Positions 21,439 to 33,183 of a DNA stretch of 64,000 bases are shown here, one piece after another. Source of the DNA: Lentinus brumalis (Eukaryota; Basidiomycota; Agaricomycetes; Polyporales; Polyporaceae). A program made the translations under genes and the position numbers. How positions within the stretch are numbered: position 1 is the first letter of the stretch; every line of letters starts with the position of its first letter. Location: assembly GCA_001792895.1 (NCBI GenBank), contig MARA01000004.1:1178001-1242000 (forward strand). The letters are read 5' to 3'. The notes beneath the pieces were generated by a model, which ran no database searches, had not been told where the DNA came from, and worked only from the letters and a program-made list of their open reading frames with translations.

Positions 21439-23812
21439 ATGGCTGCCTCGACCGCGTTTGCCGGCAAATGGGACTCTCTTCCAGTAACCCTTACTCCATG
21501 GATGTGCGTGCTCTTCTATGTGTCTTGCACTGAGCCGAGTTGACTTCTACTCAGCCTAGATGTCGTCCATTCCATGGGACACACCCAAATGACGCCTGTA
21601 CAGGCATCCACCATTCCACTCTTCATGCGCCACAAGGACGTTGTAGTCGAAGCCGTCACAGGCTCCGGGAAGACCCTTGCCTTTGTCATACCCATCCTGG
21701 AGAAGCTGATACGCCGGGAGCGGAAGCTGGCCAAAAATGAGATCGGCGCACTGGTGATCAGCCCGACGAGGTGCGTCTCTCCCTCATCTGACTGGATGCA
21801 GTACTGACGTACAGTCCTCATACAGAGAGCTTGCCACCCAAATACACTCCATATTCTCGCTGTTCCTGTCTTCTCAGCCGTCTCCGCGGCGTGCTTCCCC
21901 TTCTCCTGATGAAGCGACTGGGTCCGACGTCCAACTCGACACCGTCCCCGAGCATCCCCCGCCGCTGCTCGTCATCTCGTCCGACTCCCCGCCCGCTGAG
22001 GATCTCCAGCGGTTCCTCTCTACCGGAGCAGACATCGTCATCGGGACACCAGGACGCATGGAGGAGTTTTTGCTCGGGTTGGGCAAGAACGTCGTGAGCG
22101 TGCGGGAGCTGGAGGTCCTCGTACTCGACGAAGCCGACCGGTACGTGAATCGTCAGTGCACCGCTTCGCTGGACTGACCCTTGCGCAGCCTACTTGACCT
22201 CGGGTTTCATGCGGCTTTGACTCGCATTCTGACCCATCTGCCGAAGCAGCGCCGGACGGGACTGTTCAGCGCAACTATGACAGATGCTGATGCGTTGTCA
22301 GAGCTGGTGCGCGTCGGTCTGCGAAATCCGGCCCGCATAGTGGTCAAGGTCCAGTCGAAGAAGACGAAGGGCACTGCGAAAGGCACACGGGAATTGATAG
22401 AAGAGAGGCGAATACCTGCCAAGTAAGCATCTTTGCCAGGGGATGTCCTTCAGTACTGATCAAGTCGACAGTTTGCACAACTACTACATGTCGTGTTCGG
22501 CATCCGAAAAGATGCTGCAGCTGACACGCATCATACGGCACGAGGTGGAAACCCAGGGATCCTCCCGCTTCATCGTCTACTTCGCGACGTGCGCGTGTGT
22601 CGACTACTTTTATCGCGTACGTGAGGCAGAACGTTACTATTCTGGTGTGCTGACCTATCTGCGCAGGTCCTTGCTCCGCTGCTACCGGCCCACACGAGCT
22701 TGTTCTCGCTGCACGGGCACCTGCCGCCCAGCACTCGCACGAAGACTCTGGCCAACTTCACGACCTCTGCGGCGCTCCCCTCTTCTCCGTCCATCCTGCT
22801 GGCAACTGACGTTGCAGCGCGTGGCCTCGACCTCCCTGACGTCGACGTCGTCATACAGTTTGACCCGCCTACCGACACGAAGTCGTTCTCGCACCGCTGC
22901 GGGCGCACTGCGCGTGCAGGCCGCAGTGGGACAGCATGGGTGCTCCTCGTCGGGCGTGAGGTCGACTACGTTGAGTTCATGGCGGTCCGCAAGATCCCCA
23001 TGAAGGAGCGGCCTCGGTTCTCCCGGAATGGCACCGCTGTCTCGGCGGATGACATGGATACCGAAGACCCGGACATCTCCCGTGTGCTCGCTTCGATACG
23101 GCAGCAGGTGCTGACCGACCGGGCATTGAACGACAAGGTCAGACACAGCGCTCGCTCTCAGGGTCTTCAGTACTGACTGGATGTGTAGGCCGCGAAGGCG
23201 TTCGTGTCGTTCGTCCGCGCGTACTCGAAGCATGAGGCGTCGTACATCTTCCGGGTGAAGGACTTGGACTTTGTCGGCTTAGCGAAGAGTTTCGGGCTCC
23301 TCCGGCTGCCGCGAATGCCCGAGTTGAAGGAGATCTCGAGGGACGGCTGGGAAGACGCAGACGTGGACGTACGTATCCGTGTTTGGTATGCGATGTGCGC
23401 CCGCTGACTCCGTCGCTGTACGATCTAGTGGAATGCGTATGCCTATGCGGACAAGGCACAGGAGGCCAAGCGACTCGCCGATGCTTCCAAGGCCGCACCC
23501 GACGCCGAGGAGATCAGGAGACGTAAGGAGGAGCGGGCAGAGAAGGAGAAGGCCAACCTCGCATGGAGCAATAAGGAAAGGAAGAGAGAGGAGCGTGACA
23601 AGCGGCGCGAGAAGAAGGCTCGGAAGAGGAAATGGCAGAAGATGCAGGCAGATCCTGAGGCGGGCACGAAGCGAGGGCAGGAAGACACGAGGGAGAGCGA
23701 GGAGGACGGGGACGACTGGGAGGCGCTGGCGAAGGAGGAGAGGATGGCGAAGCGGGTGAAGAAGGGCCAAGTGAGCCAGCGCGAGTTCGACGCCGAGTTC
23801 GCAGATCTGTAG
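21439..23812 (+). CDS. SPB4: DEAD-box ATP-dependent RNA helicase SPB4 (60S ribosome biogenesis)
   Basis: Nucleolar helicase needed for late 27S pre-rRNA processing and 60S assembly; human counterpart DDX55. The spliced protein starts [14 protein letters not shown] and carries TPVQ (Q motif), AVTGSGKT (motif I), [27 protein letters not shown] and [13 protein letters not shown] (motif VI). The SPB4-type C-terminal domain ([18 protein letters not shown]) and a Lys/Arg-rich tail follow. Introns: 21504-21554, 21771-21835, 22141-22188, 22423-22471, 22617-22666, 23138-23188 and 23369-23428. The frame is intact to TAG 23810-23812. The ATG at 21439 has a good context (GCCATGG). Only 21 bases separate it from the LINE target-site duplication, so the original upstream promoter is now 12.5 kb away. 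Confidence 0.95.
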
Positions 23813-24057
23813 CGCCATTGCCTATCGTAACCATCTCCTTGTACGCGATTATGTACATACTTACTGGTCTCGCGCGTGTCATCTGCGTCACCTCTTCCGG
23901 ATCGACGCTGCAAATCCCTCCCCGAAAACTGGGCTTCGGCGCCAACAACCTTGAGCCGCTACATTGTCTGTACCGTACTCTTCCTCCTCCCTCCCCTATC
24001 CTCCTCTCCCCCTTCTCCCCCCTCTGCACCGTCCGTCGTCGCTGGCATTATCTCGAC

Positions 24058-26256
24058 ATGCCCGGTGGCTGGAAGGGCCGCGGATGGAAAACGCGTCGAT
24101 GTTATGTACGTCCCACCTGCCTGCACCCATACTCCTCCGCGTTGCTTGTGTATATAGCTGCGTTTAACCACCTTCTGCGTGCTCAGTATTACGACAACGA
24201 CGGTACACCACTCACAAGGTATGACGACAAGAAAGGATGCCATATGGGCGCTGAGTGCAGTTATGCCCATCCCGAAGACAAGCAGTGGGCAACGGCCTCA
24301 GTGCCGATGAATCGCGGGAGAGGTGGACGGTCGCGTTCGCATTCCCCCTATGGACCACCGCCGCCGCCGCCAGGGATGCCTCCGCCTCCGCCTCCGTCCA
24401 CGACAAAGGAATTGCCGCCCAAGAGTATAGAACGCGTCCTGAGCGCGTCTTCCGCGCACGGCTCAGACCGTGACCGCGACCGAGCACGCTCCCCGTCTCG
24501 CACCCGCCACGGACGCCCGCGCGACAGCTCCCTGGGTGCTTCTTCCATTGCGTCTTCCTCAGACACACGTATTCGCAACACGTCGTCGTATTCCAGTTTG
24601 CCCGCGCCAGAGCGCCGGGAAGAGGAGCGGATGCGGTACAGGGACGAGGACAGGAAGCGGGACGATGGGAGGCGCAGGGACGACGACAGACGGTATGACG
24701 ATCGAAGAAGAGACAGGGAGGACGACAGGAGACGGGAGGATGAGCGGAGACGACGTGACGATCGGTCGCGCGAGCGGGCCAGTCAGTCGACATCTCGCTC
24801 TCACTCGCAGCGACCGAGGGAGGTGCCGGAGGAGGAGCGGCGCAGGATATGGGTGGACCGCGTCAAGTGAGTAGATTCGACTTTCATTGTCCGCCACGGC
24901 ATTCAAGGTGTTGACTGTGTACTGCGCACGCTCTGCCCCAGAGTCTTGACGGAGTCCGTCATTGCGCGTGGAGAAATTGTACGCATCCATGAAGATGTTT
25001 TGAAGTACGAGCGATTTTCCAAGTCTGTGAGCTACGAACTTCTCGAGGGCGCGGACAAGGTCGCGATGGAGGAGCTGATCGCCACCATGAAGCAACGAGC
25101 CCAGGAGAAGCAGGCGGAGCTCGACGCGACCCTCTCGAAGCTCATTCCTTCAGATTACTACCCCTTCGTGGCACCACCGTCATCTCGATCAAGCGACGCA
25201 GCGTTCGAGAAGATGACCCAATCCCTCTCCGCTCTACGCAGGGATGTCGAGGCGCTCTTTGCGCACGTCGAGAAGCTCCGCGCTGTGGCTGCCTCCGTCA
25301 CCCTGCCAGCTCCTGCTGCCACCGTCGCCCCCACCGCAATCGCGGGCCCCTCCTCGCAACCGGAAGCCGGCGAGATATCGGCCGATCGTCCCAAGAAACG
25401 CCGCCGTCGCTCGATAGAACAGAGCACGGAGCCGAGCACGCAGGTCTCCGATCCCACCGCCGCCGACTTTGATGTCCTCAAGGACCGCCTTGTGTCTCTG
25501 GACGGCCGTATAGCCGGCCTGGAGAACGACCTGCTGCAGTACGACAATAACGTTGCGGACGAGGTGGAAGCCCAACTCGACTACCGCGGCATCTCGAGGA
25601 GCCTGGAGGGCGCATCCAACGTCGAGCTAACAGAGAGGTACGAGAAGCTCGAGCGAGGAGTCGGCGATGCGGGAAGCAGCGCAGGAGAGATCACGGCCGG
25701 GCTGGAACAGCTCAGGCTCGACGGCGTTGCCCAGGACGCCAAGTACGACGACCTGCAGAGAGAGAACAAGGAGCTTCAAGCACACATCATTAAGGTATGC
25801 CCGCGCGAGCTCCATACACAGCGAACTCGACGCTTACTTACATCGCTGCAGCTTCAACAAAACCAGACAGAGATCATGCGGAAGCTCGAGGAGAAGCGAA
25901 ATACGCTCGAGGCCCTCACCGCCGCCGTCACCGCGTTCATTTCTCAGCCGCCCCAACCGCCAGCTCCCCAACCCACATCCATTACTGAGATCGTTTTAAC
26001 AGTTCAACCTCGTCTGCTTCGCGCCGTGCGAGACGACATCCAGCCGCTCCTCAGCGATCTCCAAGCGGAGATCGACAAGCTACTGAAGGACCAGATGAAC
26101 GAGGTTAATGGTACCCTCATGGCCCAGATATCTCCCACCATACGTGCGGTTGAGGCCATCTCTGCCTGGGTTGACAGGTATAGACAACCTCCAGCGGTCG
26201 GGAACGCTGCGACTGTTCCATCAGGACCTCCTCCATCTGTCGCACGCCCCCCATAG
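24058..26256 (+). CDS. CCCH zinc-finger protein with Arg/Asp-rich and coiled-coil regions
   Basis: Four exons with introns 24106-24186, 24867-24941 and 25795-25851. The N terminus (MPGGWKGRGWKTRRCYYY...) carries one C-x16-C-x5-C-x3-H zinc finger: the Cys of TRRCY, then GCHMGAECSYAH. Proline-rich runs, a nuclear Ser/Arg segment and a long RD/RE/RR repeat region (about 24600-24790) follow. The rest is predicted helical coiled coil with acidic and Gln-rich stretches. Single CCCH fingers of this sort bind RNA, so a nuclear RNA-processing role is plausible but not shown. I cannot assign an orthologue. Its start lies about 245 bases after the SPB4 stop on the same strand. Confidence 0.8.
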
Positions 26257-26371
26257 CATGCACCTTCTTCTCACTTGGCAACTCCGTCTGCTTGTGTTCT
26301 GCACATATATTATCCCACTTTCCGTCGTATGTGCGTGATTAAAACGACAGGTAAGTAAAAGGGAGCAATAA

Positions 26372-26468
26372 TGGTCCCTCCGAGGATTGAACTCGGAACC
26401 CTTGCATTGGCTTGAAGGCAGAGATAACCCTATAAGTACAAAGCTCTAACCAGTTGAGCTAAGGGACC
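26372..26468 (-). tRNA. tRNA-Ile (UAU) with intron
   Basis: The minus strand folds into a full cloverleaf. The acceptor stem is GGTCCCT/AGGGACC with discriminator A, and the D-arm reads TAGCTCAACTGGTTAGAGC. The anticodon stem is TTGTA/TGCAA with loop CTTATA-A, and the T-arm CCGAG TTCAATC CTCGG. The anticodon UAU is at 26432-26434. A 23-base intron (26408-26430) interrupts the loop after position 37, the canonical eukaryotic site. A-box and B-box promoters are internal. It decodes the rare AUA codon. Confidence 0.93.
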
Positions 26469-26610
26469 GCAACGTAGCGGCGATATCGACGCATTACATA
26501 GGGGTTTCACTAGTACCAGGAGGTAGGGAGGATACTTAGGATGAAGGAAGGAACGATTCAACAGAAGCAAGCGAAGGGGGCAGAACAGGCCGAACAAAAG
26601 TATAACCTGA

Positions 26611-27579
26611 TCATACTCCAGGATCAGTCTCCTCCTCGCGCACCCCGCCCGATGTAATACGGATGAAGCGTGTTCCAACACGCTGTCCTTGCTCGGGTGA
26701 GTGTGTAATCCATACGATGGACTTGAGCTTTGAGTCTGGCGACTTGACCTCGGCGGCGAGGTGTCTCTCAACCTTACCCGAAGACTCAGAGTCCAATGCC
26801 GAGGTAGGTTCTGTACAGAGAGCCATCAGCCCCCCTAGTCACGAACGCAGCCTGTACGCACCATCTAGCAGCAGAACCTCGGCCGACGCTATTCCCACCG
26901 CGATCGCAAGTACGATGCGTTGTGCCTCTCCGCCGCTCAAGTTGGTCCATGACCTGTCCCAGAGCTCGCGATCTATGCCCCAGGACTCGGCAATCTCGAA
27001 CGCTTCGTGTCTAGACAGGTCAGGTTCCGAGGACCTGAGGGCGTCTGAAACTGCGGATGCTGCCTTGGAGGAAGCCGAGGTGGACTTGTGCACGCCGAAG
27101 GTGTAGACGGTCCTGAGGAAGTCTCGTGGCGTCCCAGGTAGCATCGACGGTCGCTGGGGCACGTACATGACCCGAGTGCGGAAGGTGGGAATTCCTGGGA
27201 TGGCTGCTATGTGAGCCTACAGCATGCGCGTGCTAGGGGTTAGCCAACTGACCGTGTTGCTGTGGTTTCCTATGTAGCACATGCATTGTCATTTTCGCCG
27301 AACATGCCTCAGGTAAGGTGACTTACTGGCCGCGATACAAAACCTCCCCTTCGTAGATGTTGAGGTGGGATACACATTTGAGCAGCGTGGACTTTCTGAG
27401 CACGTCGTTATAACGGCTGACGTGTATATGAGGTAGAGAACTCACCCGGAGCCACTCTTTCCTTGAAGGACAAGGATGTCACCCTCGTTAAGTACGAGGT
27501 TGACGTCAGTGAACACCGGTTGTCCCTTTTCCTTGTACCATGCCAGTTTCTTCAACTCGAGTATGGGAGTGGTTGCCAT
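26611..27579 (-). CDS. Stand-alone ABC-type ATPase (single nucleotide-binding domain)
   Basis: A compact protein of about 250 residues with no membrane segment. Walker A is GKSGSGKST, interrupted by intron 27396-27445. The Q-loop region reads VMYVPQRPSMLPGTPRDF, the signature is LSGGE, and Walker B with D-loop is VLLLDEPTSALDSE, interrupted by an intron at about 26800-26870. The H-loop is VWITHSPEQ. It looks like the ATPase half of bacterial metal/lipid exporters of the FetA/YbbL kind and would need a separate permease; none is in the window. Linking the Walker A exon to the FRTRVMYVPQ exon in frame requires a 17-base micro-exon near 27255-27270. Start ATG 27577-27579. Confidence 0.8.
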
Positions 27580-27898
27580 GGCGTCAACGTCGGCTCGCAG
27601 GTCGCTGTATGCTCGTCGTCAACGTGGTGGTTCTAAGTTATGTTCGGTCTGCAGCGGGAAGCTTGGAACTGGTTTAGGCAGGTGACGTAGTTGACACTAC
27701 GTTGGCGCTCAAGGACGTTGTCGCTGTCGTATAATAAGTAAAGAGCACGAGCAGCCGCGTCTAGATATCTATCACGTATCATATATCATTACTCGGATTT
27801 GTCTAACATGTATAAGTGCGGTAGTACAGCATGAACAGAACAAGAAAGCGTACGATGTTACAGGGTATGTACTCTAGTCTAAAATGATGTTTAACAAA

Positions 27899-30800
27899 CT
27901 ACTGATGTGGGAAGTTCGGGTTCTGCGCCTGTCCATGAGCAGCAGCATACTGCTGTTGCTGTTGCTGTTGTTGCTGTTGCTGCTGCTGTTGCTGCTGACG
28001 CATCTGCTACAACCGTCTCAATACTAATCAACACGGGTAGACCGCCCGCGACTTACCTGCGCCAGGAGGGCCTGTATCTGCTCGGGCGTCACCCGTCCTT
28101 GCAAATTATGCTGTAAATTCTGCATCTGCATGTAGTATTGTGCCGCGGCGACGTTCGCCATGTTAGGCATGTGCAGCAGGGGGTTCACCGGAACGCTTTG
28201 CACGGGCTGACCGGGCACCGAAGGAGGTCTTTGCAGAGCGTTGGCGTTGGCGGGGCTAGCAGCCGGCAATGGAGGCGACTGCTGCGGAAGCCCGGGAGAG
28301 GAGCTGGTCGCTCGAGCAGCGAAGGACGGCGAGAGATGCACTGCGCTGAGCGCCGGGGCGGCCGCAGTCAGTGCAGCAGAAGCGTTCGACACGGGGGTGA
28401 CCTGCGCTTGAGGCACCTGGCCCTGTCCTTGACCGGACTGGGCTTGATTTTGGGCTTGCATTTGCGCCTGTAAGGCGCGGAGATTTGCCGCTTGCGTGGC
28501 TGAGATGTGTGGCGGGGACATTCGAGTACTCGCGAGATGGGCGGCCATTCTTTGCTGAGATTGCGATATCCCGACCTGAGGTTGTGCACGCATTTGCTGA
28601 GCGATCTGTGCCTGTGGGACACCGTTTGCGGTTCTGGGCACGCCGTTCGGAGTCGCACCTTGCGGCAGCATCTGTGGTGGCTGCGGTTGCTGACGGACAG
28701 AAGACGGTGAGTATGTGCACGTAGCACGACACCAGGTGTAGCACATACGGCATTTGAACCAACACGTTGCTGTTGTTCTCGTATCGCGTGCTGTCGAGAC
28801 AGTTCGTCATTTTTCTTGTTGCGAAGGAACAATTCGTGGGCATCTCTCGCCTCCTTGTCTGCCTTCATCCGACTCAGCTCGGCTGGCGTGTACCTTGGCA
28901 ATTTCGTGAATTGACCATGTGTGTCGTGTACCACAGAGGCTTTCTGCCGCGGGGCAGCTGCACACCACTGAGCCGTCTAGCCCTCATAACCGGATAACAG
29001 AGGACGCACCATTGGACTTCTGCACGGCCTCTCTTCGCTTTGCTGCCTTACGCAGAGTGTCGTGCATCACCGCGTGTCTACGACGCTTTCGGGGCTCGTG
29101 CGGCATCGCAGAGTTCGCGGAACCGCTCCCGGAGGCAGTCAACATCTGACTTGCGGTACGCTTCCTGGTCGTCATATGAGAGGATGACGAGGCAGCAGCA
29201 GGGCCGTTCTCCTCCGTGGCTTCCGCGCGAGCCTGCGCGCTGAACTTCTCCTTCCAGCGCTCCAAGCACTCCCATGCGGTGCGCTTGTCAGTCGAGATGG
29301 TGACTCGAGATGAGTTGAACATGTCGGCAATGAGATTCCAGTTGTACGCATACTTCTCGACTGCTTGTTTGAGGAGAGCATCTTCCGCCGGGGTCCAGGC
29401 AACGGCTTCGTTGTGATGGTCGGCATTGCGTTTGCGAACGTCCCTGGGAGGCGCAGGCACGAGCATAGGATGTCCGGGGGGTATGTTCGGCTTGTTGCCC
29501 GTCCCCTCGAAGAGAGCTATGATAGCGTTTCAGCACAATCCAGTGTTTGAATATACATGAAGAATCACTTACAGCAGAGGTTCTCATCGAGAGGACGAGC
29601 TGGAGGCACCTCCACATCAGCGAACACCGGCGTCGGCTCGATGGGCGTCCAGTGACCGTCCTTGAAGTGAACGGCGGGCTTCACAGTACCGATAAGTGCA
29701 GGCTTCACGAACATGAACTTGCTAACGGGTACGATCTTGGTGTAGGTTGCATCTTCAGCCCGCTTGTTCGGGTCGTCCTTATCAGTCTTGCGTTCTGACT
29801 TCTTCCGGATCTCGGTAGTAGGCGCAACATCGAGCATACCGTATAGCTGAAGGTCGGGGAAGATAGCTGTGAGGTCATGAGGCGCATGAGATGGTGTGGC
29901 GGCGGAAGCAGCCAAAGCGTCGTCGGTGGACAGCTCCGACATGCTCTTGACGAGGTCCAGGTCGTCGAGGTCAACAAAGAGCTTGTCGACATCAGAGTAG
30001 ACGATGTGCTCCCGAACAGCAGCGAACTGGTTGATCTTGTGCTTGGTCTTCCCGTGCGCGCCTTCTCCGTCCCTCCCTGAGGTGCCGAAAACAGGATTCT
30101 TCGAGGAGGACTTCAGGCCTGGATGAGATTCAGGAGCGCCATGTGTTGACGTCGCCGGGTTCGCAGGCTTCTCCGCTTCAGCTTGAGATGGCTTCTTCCC
30201 ATCGACATCCATCGCGGTCTCATCCTGGTCGACAACGCCGCCTCTTCCCTTGAGCGCTGTGAGGTCCTCGATCTCTTCAACTTTCGGCTTCAGAGAGACC
30301 CCATCAGGCTGTGTGGTGGACCCATCATCCTGCTCTTCGAGTTGTTTGAGCGCGTCCTGGAGTGCTGCAGAAGGGTCAAGGGAGTCGACCGCATCTTTGT
30401 CCTGTTCGTCTTCGCTTTCGTCATCAGACGCATAGCCGTCTAGGGGAGTGCCCGTCTCTCTAGACGACTGAAGACCGTTCTCGTCCGTGTCCTGGGTAAA
30501 GAGCCCCTCAGCTTGGTCTCCCTCGCTCGCGTCCGCCATCTCGGTGTCTTCTGGTGGAGGCCGCTTCCACAATACGACGATCCCTCGGCGTACGCGCTCC
30601 TCCGATGACCCAGCTTCGTGCCACTCCACAACAGCATGAGCGAGAGTGAAAGCCAGGGCGAGCTTCCACCTGCGTTCTTCTCGGAAGTCTGTCCGCATCC
30701 ACTTCTGCAGCCGAGATCGTCAGAGACGGCAAACAGAAGGATTTATCTGACTGACCATCTCGTCCAGGACATAGTCCCAGTGAGTCTTGGTCAGACCTCC

Positions 30801-32237
30801 GAGACCACGTTGTTTCCTCGGTTGGCGGAAACTCCACGCCTCGCTTTCTTTGAGCCTCTCGATGCGGTCGAACACACGAAGAAGGCGCAACTCAGTCATG
30901 CCCACCTGAAAATTCGCCAGAGACGCTAAGAATATCGTCTGTATAATCCGTAGCAATCCACACTTACCGACCAGTCCCGGGTACTCAATGCTTTAGACGC
31001 CTTGGCCAATTTCGTGTGCACCGGATTGGCCTTCAGGACGGCTGCCCACTTATTCAGAGGCATCGGCTGCCACTCTTTCACTTCTCCCTTGTCTTTTTTA
31101 CGCTTCGACATCTTACGACGCGAGAACTCGATAGGTAGCAAATTCATCGGAGGCAGCGGGTACGGAGGGTCAGGGCCGAAGGGGGGCGGAGGCTCCGAAG
31201 ATTCCTCGAACGACATGAGCTCGTCCGGCCCGAGAGCAAAGGCGTAGGAGACTGACGGCTCGAGAGCGGGGAGTGGGATCGAGTAGTCGATGGCAGGATG
31301 GTCCTCGACATCAGCAGGTGCCGGCGACGAGCGGGGCTGAGAAGGACCCAGGATGTCCATGATCTGGTCTTCGCTGCGTTCCTTGGAAACCTGGGTGGGC
31401 GCTGAGACTGCCGGCGTCCAGGATGCCGACTCTTGGGCAGGAAATGAGAGGGCTTCCTGCGTCTGCGTTCCGCTGTCTTCTATTACTTCGTCATCCAGCG
31501 GTTCCGCCTTGATGGCGCTCGTGTCGTTCTGAGCGACGCGCGACGCGGAGGACGGAGAGCGCACTTCTCGGGATGGCGACAGTCTGGAGGTGGACGGTTC
31601 CCGCGTAGCTGGCTGCGGTGAGTGTGTGATAGGAGTCTCTTGGACAGCGGCGACATAAGGGGGTGTCGGCAGACGTTCCGGCGTATGAGAGGTCTTCTCA
31701 GGTCGGGAGGGTTCCGTGGGACGTAGCTCTTCGTCATTGACCATTGGAGACTGTGGTGCCGTTTGCGGTCCTTGGGACGATTCGCGAGACGAAGTGTCCT
31801 GGGACAAGTTCAGCTCTACAGGAGAAACCTCAGGTTGCTCGGCGGGCGGAGGGGGGCGGTCTCGTCAACCTCCATGAGAACGTCAGACTGAGGGGCATTG
31901 GCGTCACGCGGCCTCTCATCGTCTTCGCGCCCTTGTGCGGGAGGAGAGGCGGGAGGCTCGGACATGGGCGAGTCCAACACTACATTGGGAGCAGCTTCCG
32001 AAACAACTTCAGGCGCGAGTTCCAGCGCGGGCCCACCGACTGGAGAGTATTCCGGAGGTGTGTCATGCAACGCGACCTCGTCCTCCAACAAGTTCGCGAT
32101 GTGGCCCGTCTCCGGACTGAAGCGCGGGAATGAGTGCGTCCGCTCGCCCGAGTGGCACCGAGTACTCACTACTTCTGCAAGTCGAACCTCTCCAGAAAGC
32201 TCTGTAAGCCATCCTCAACGTCGTCATCTGTGCTCAT
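27899..32237 (-). CDS. EAF1: EAF1/VID21-like NuA4 histone acetyltransferase subunit (HSA and SANT domains)
   Basis: Scaffold that assembles NuA4. In order: an acidic/Pro-rich N terminus; the HSA domain (LLRVFDRIERLKESEAWSF, KTHWDYVLDEMKWMRTDF, EERRWK); an acidic low-complexity centre; the motif VPPARPLDENLC; a Myb/SANT domain (AWTPAEDALLKQAVEKYAYNWNLIADMF); a basic segment; and a Gln/Ala-rich C terminus with 16 consecutive Gln (27950-27997). Introns: 32119-32169, 30906-30967, 30705-30755, 29517-29572, 28944-29009, 28690-28764 and 28007-28056. The N-terminal exon needs one extra base in the G6 run at 31851-31856 to join LMEVDETAP with EQPEVSPVELNLSQD. I read this as a homopolymer error. HSA-SANT without a helicase domain distinguishes it from SWR1/INO80. 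Confidence 0.88.
27950..27997 (-). repeat. Polyglutamine-encoding CAG/CAA microsatellite in EAF1
   Basis: Sixteen consecutive Gln codons, mixed CAG and CAA, near the EAF1 C terminus. Mixed codons make it more stable than a pure CAG tract. Confidence 0.85.
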
Positions 32238-33183
32238 TACAGAACCGAGGTTGTCGCGCTTCTGTATGAGGTGGTACATTTCGCGAAGCAGTTCATTCCG
32301 GCGCTTGCTTATTTGGCTGCTATGTGTATGAGAGGTGGTTTGGGACAGGGAGATATCGATACTAACTGTAACTGCATTACACGCGCTTCCACAAGAGATG
32401 CTGCAGAAGTCTCAGGGGGGAGGCTCATGGTTCAGCGTGTGAGATGGACTACGGCGCGGAGGGTATGTGACAGGAAATGCGGGGAAGTCGCGTGTGTGGC
32501 TGAAGACTTGGCTTGCGCTGAGCGTGATGGAAGGTTCCTGGGAGTGGGTGCACAGGGATTCAGGAGCTGAAAGAGTGCAAGTGTCTTCAGCAGATGGTCC
32601 CGCAGGGTTACGAGGAGTAAGAGAGGGATATAGAGCCACGAAGGAGGGGGAGCAGGAGAGCTATGTAGAGGTCCAAGGTCAAGAGCAGGCTCGGCAATCC
32701 CCGAGACGGTGCTGTTCCACATATGGCAACTCTTCAAGTTCCATCTCTTCCCACGCTGTTATGGTGGACCATAACCATCCCTATACATGGGGAGGCGATA
32801 TCGGGCGAACGAGTACAGAGGACCGGTAGACAGTGTGGTTCCTTGCACTGTTGGCTCCGGTTCACTCGCACGCATCCTTGTTGGGCGAAGACGATGCTGA
32901 ACAGAGCGTAGCCGATGAGCACATGCATAATAATTATCAGTGCGACTCCAGGCATCTCACTAAGTAGTAACTACGGGTATCGGGAACGAAAAATGCATCT
33001 GTACAAACGAATGGGGGTGAGACGTAGAGACGGATGGTGTTGATGGACGACCAGGACCCATGACCACCACAGTGAGTTATAGAAGAGCATAGTTTATGAG
33101 CGTCCACGACGAAGACCAGATGAGATCCCCATGTGCCCCCGCGAATCCCATGTACTGCCACCAACCGAACCCATCGACTGGTA
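32238..33183. other. Intergenic, EAF1 promoter side / KNR4 3' side
   Basis: Both flanking genes are on the minus strand, so this stretch holds the EAF1 promoter and KNR4 terminator. I see no RNA gene, repeat or conserved ORF. Confidence 0.5.
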
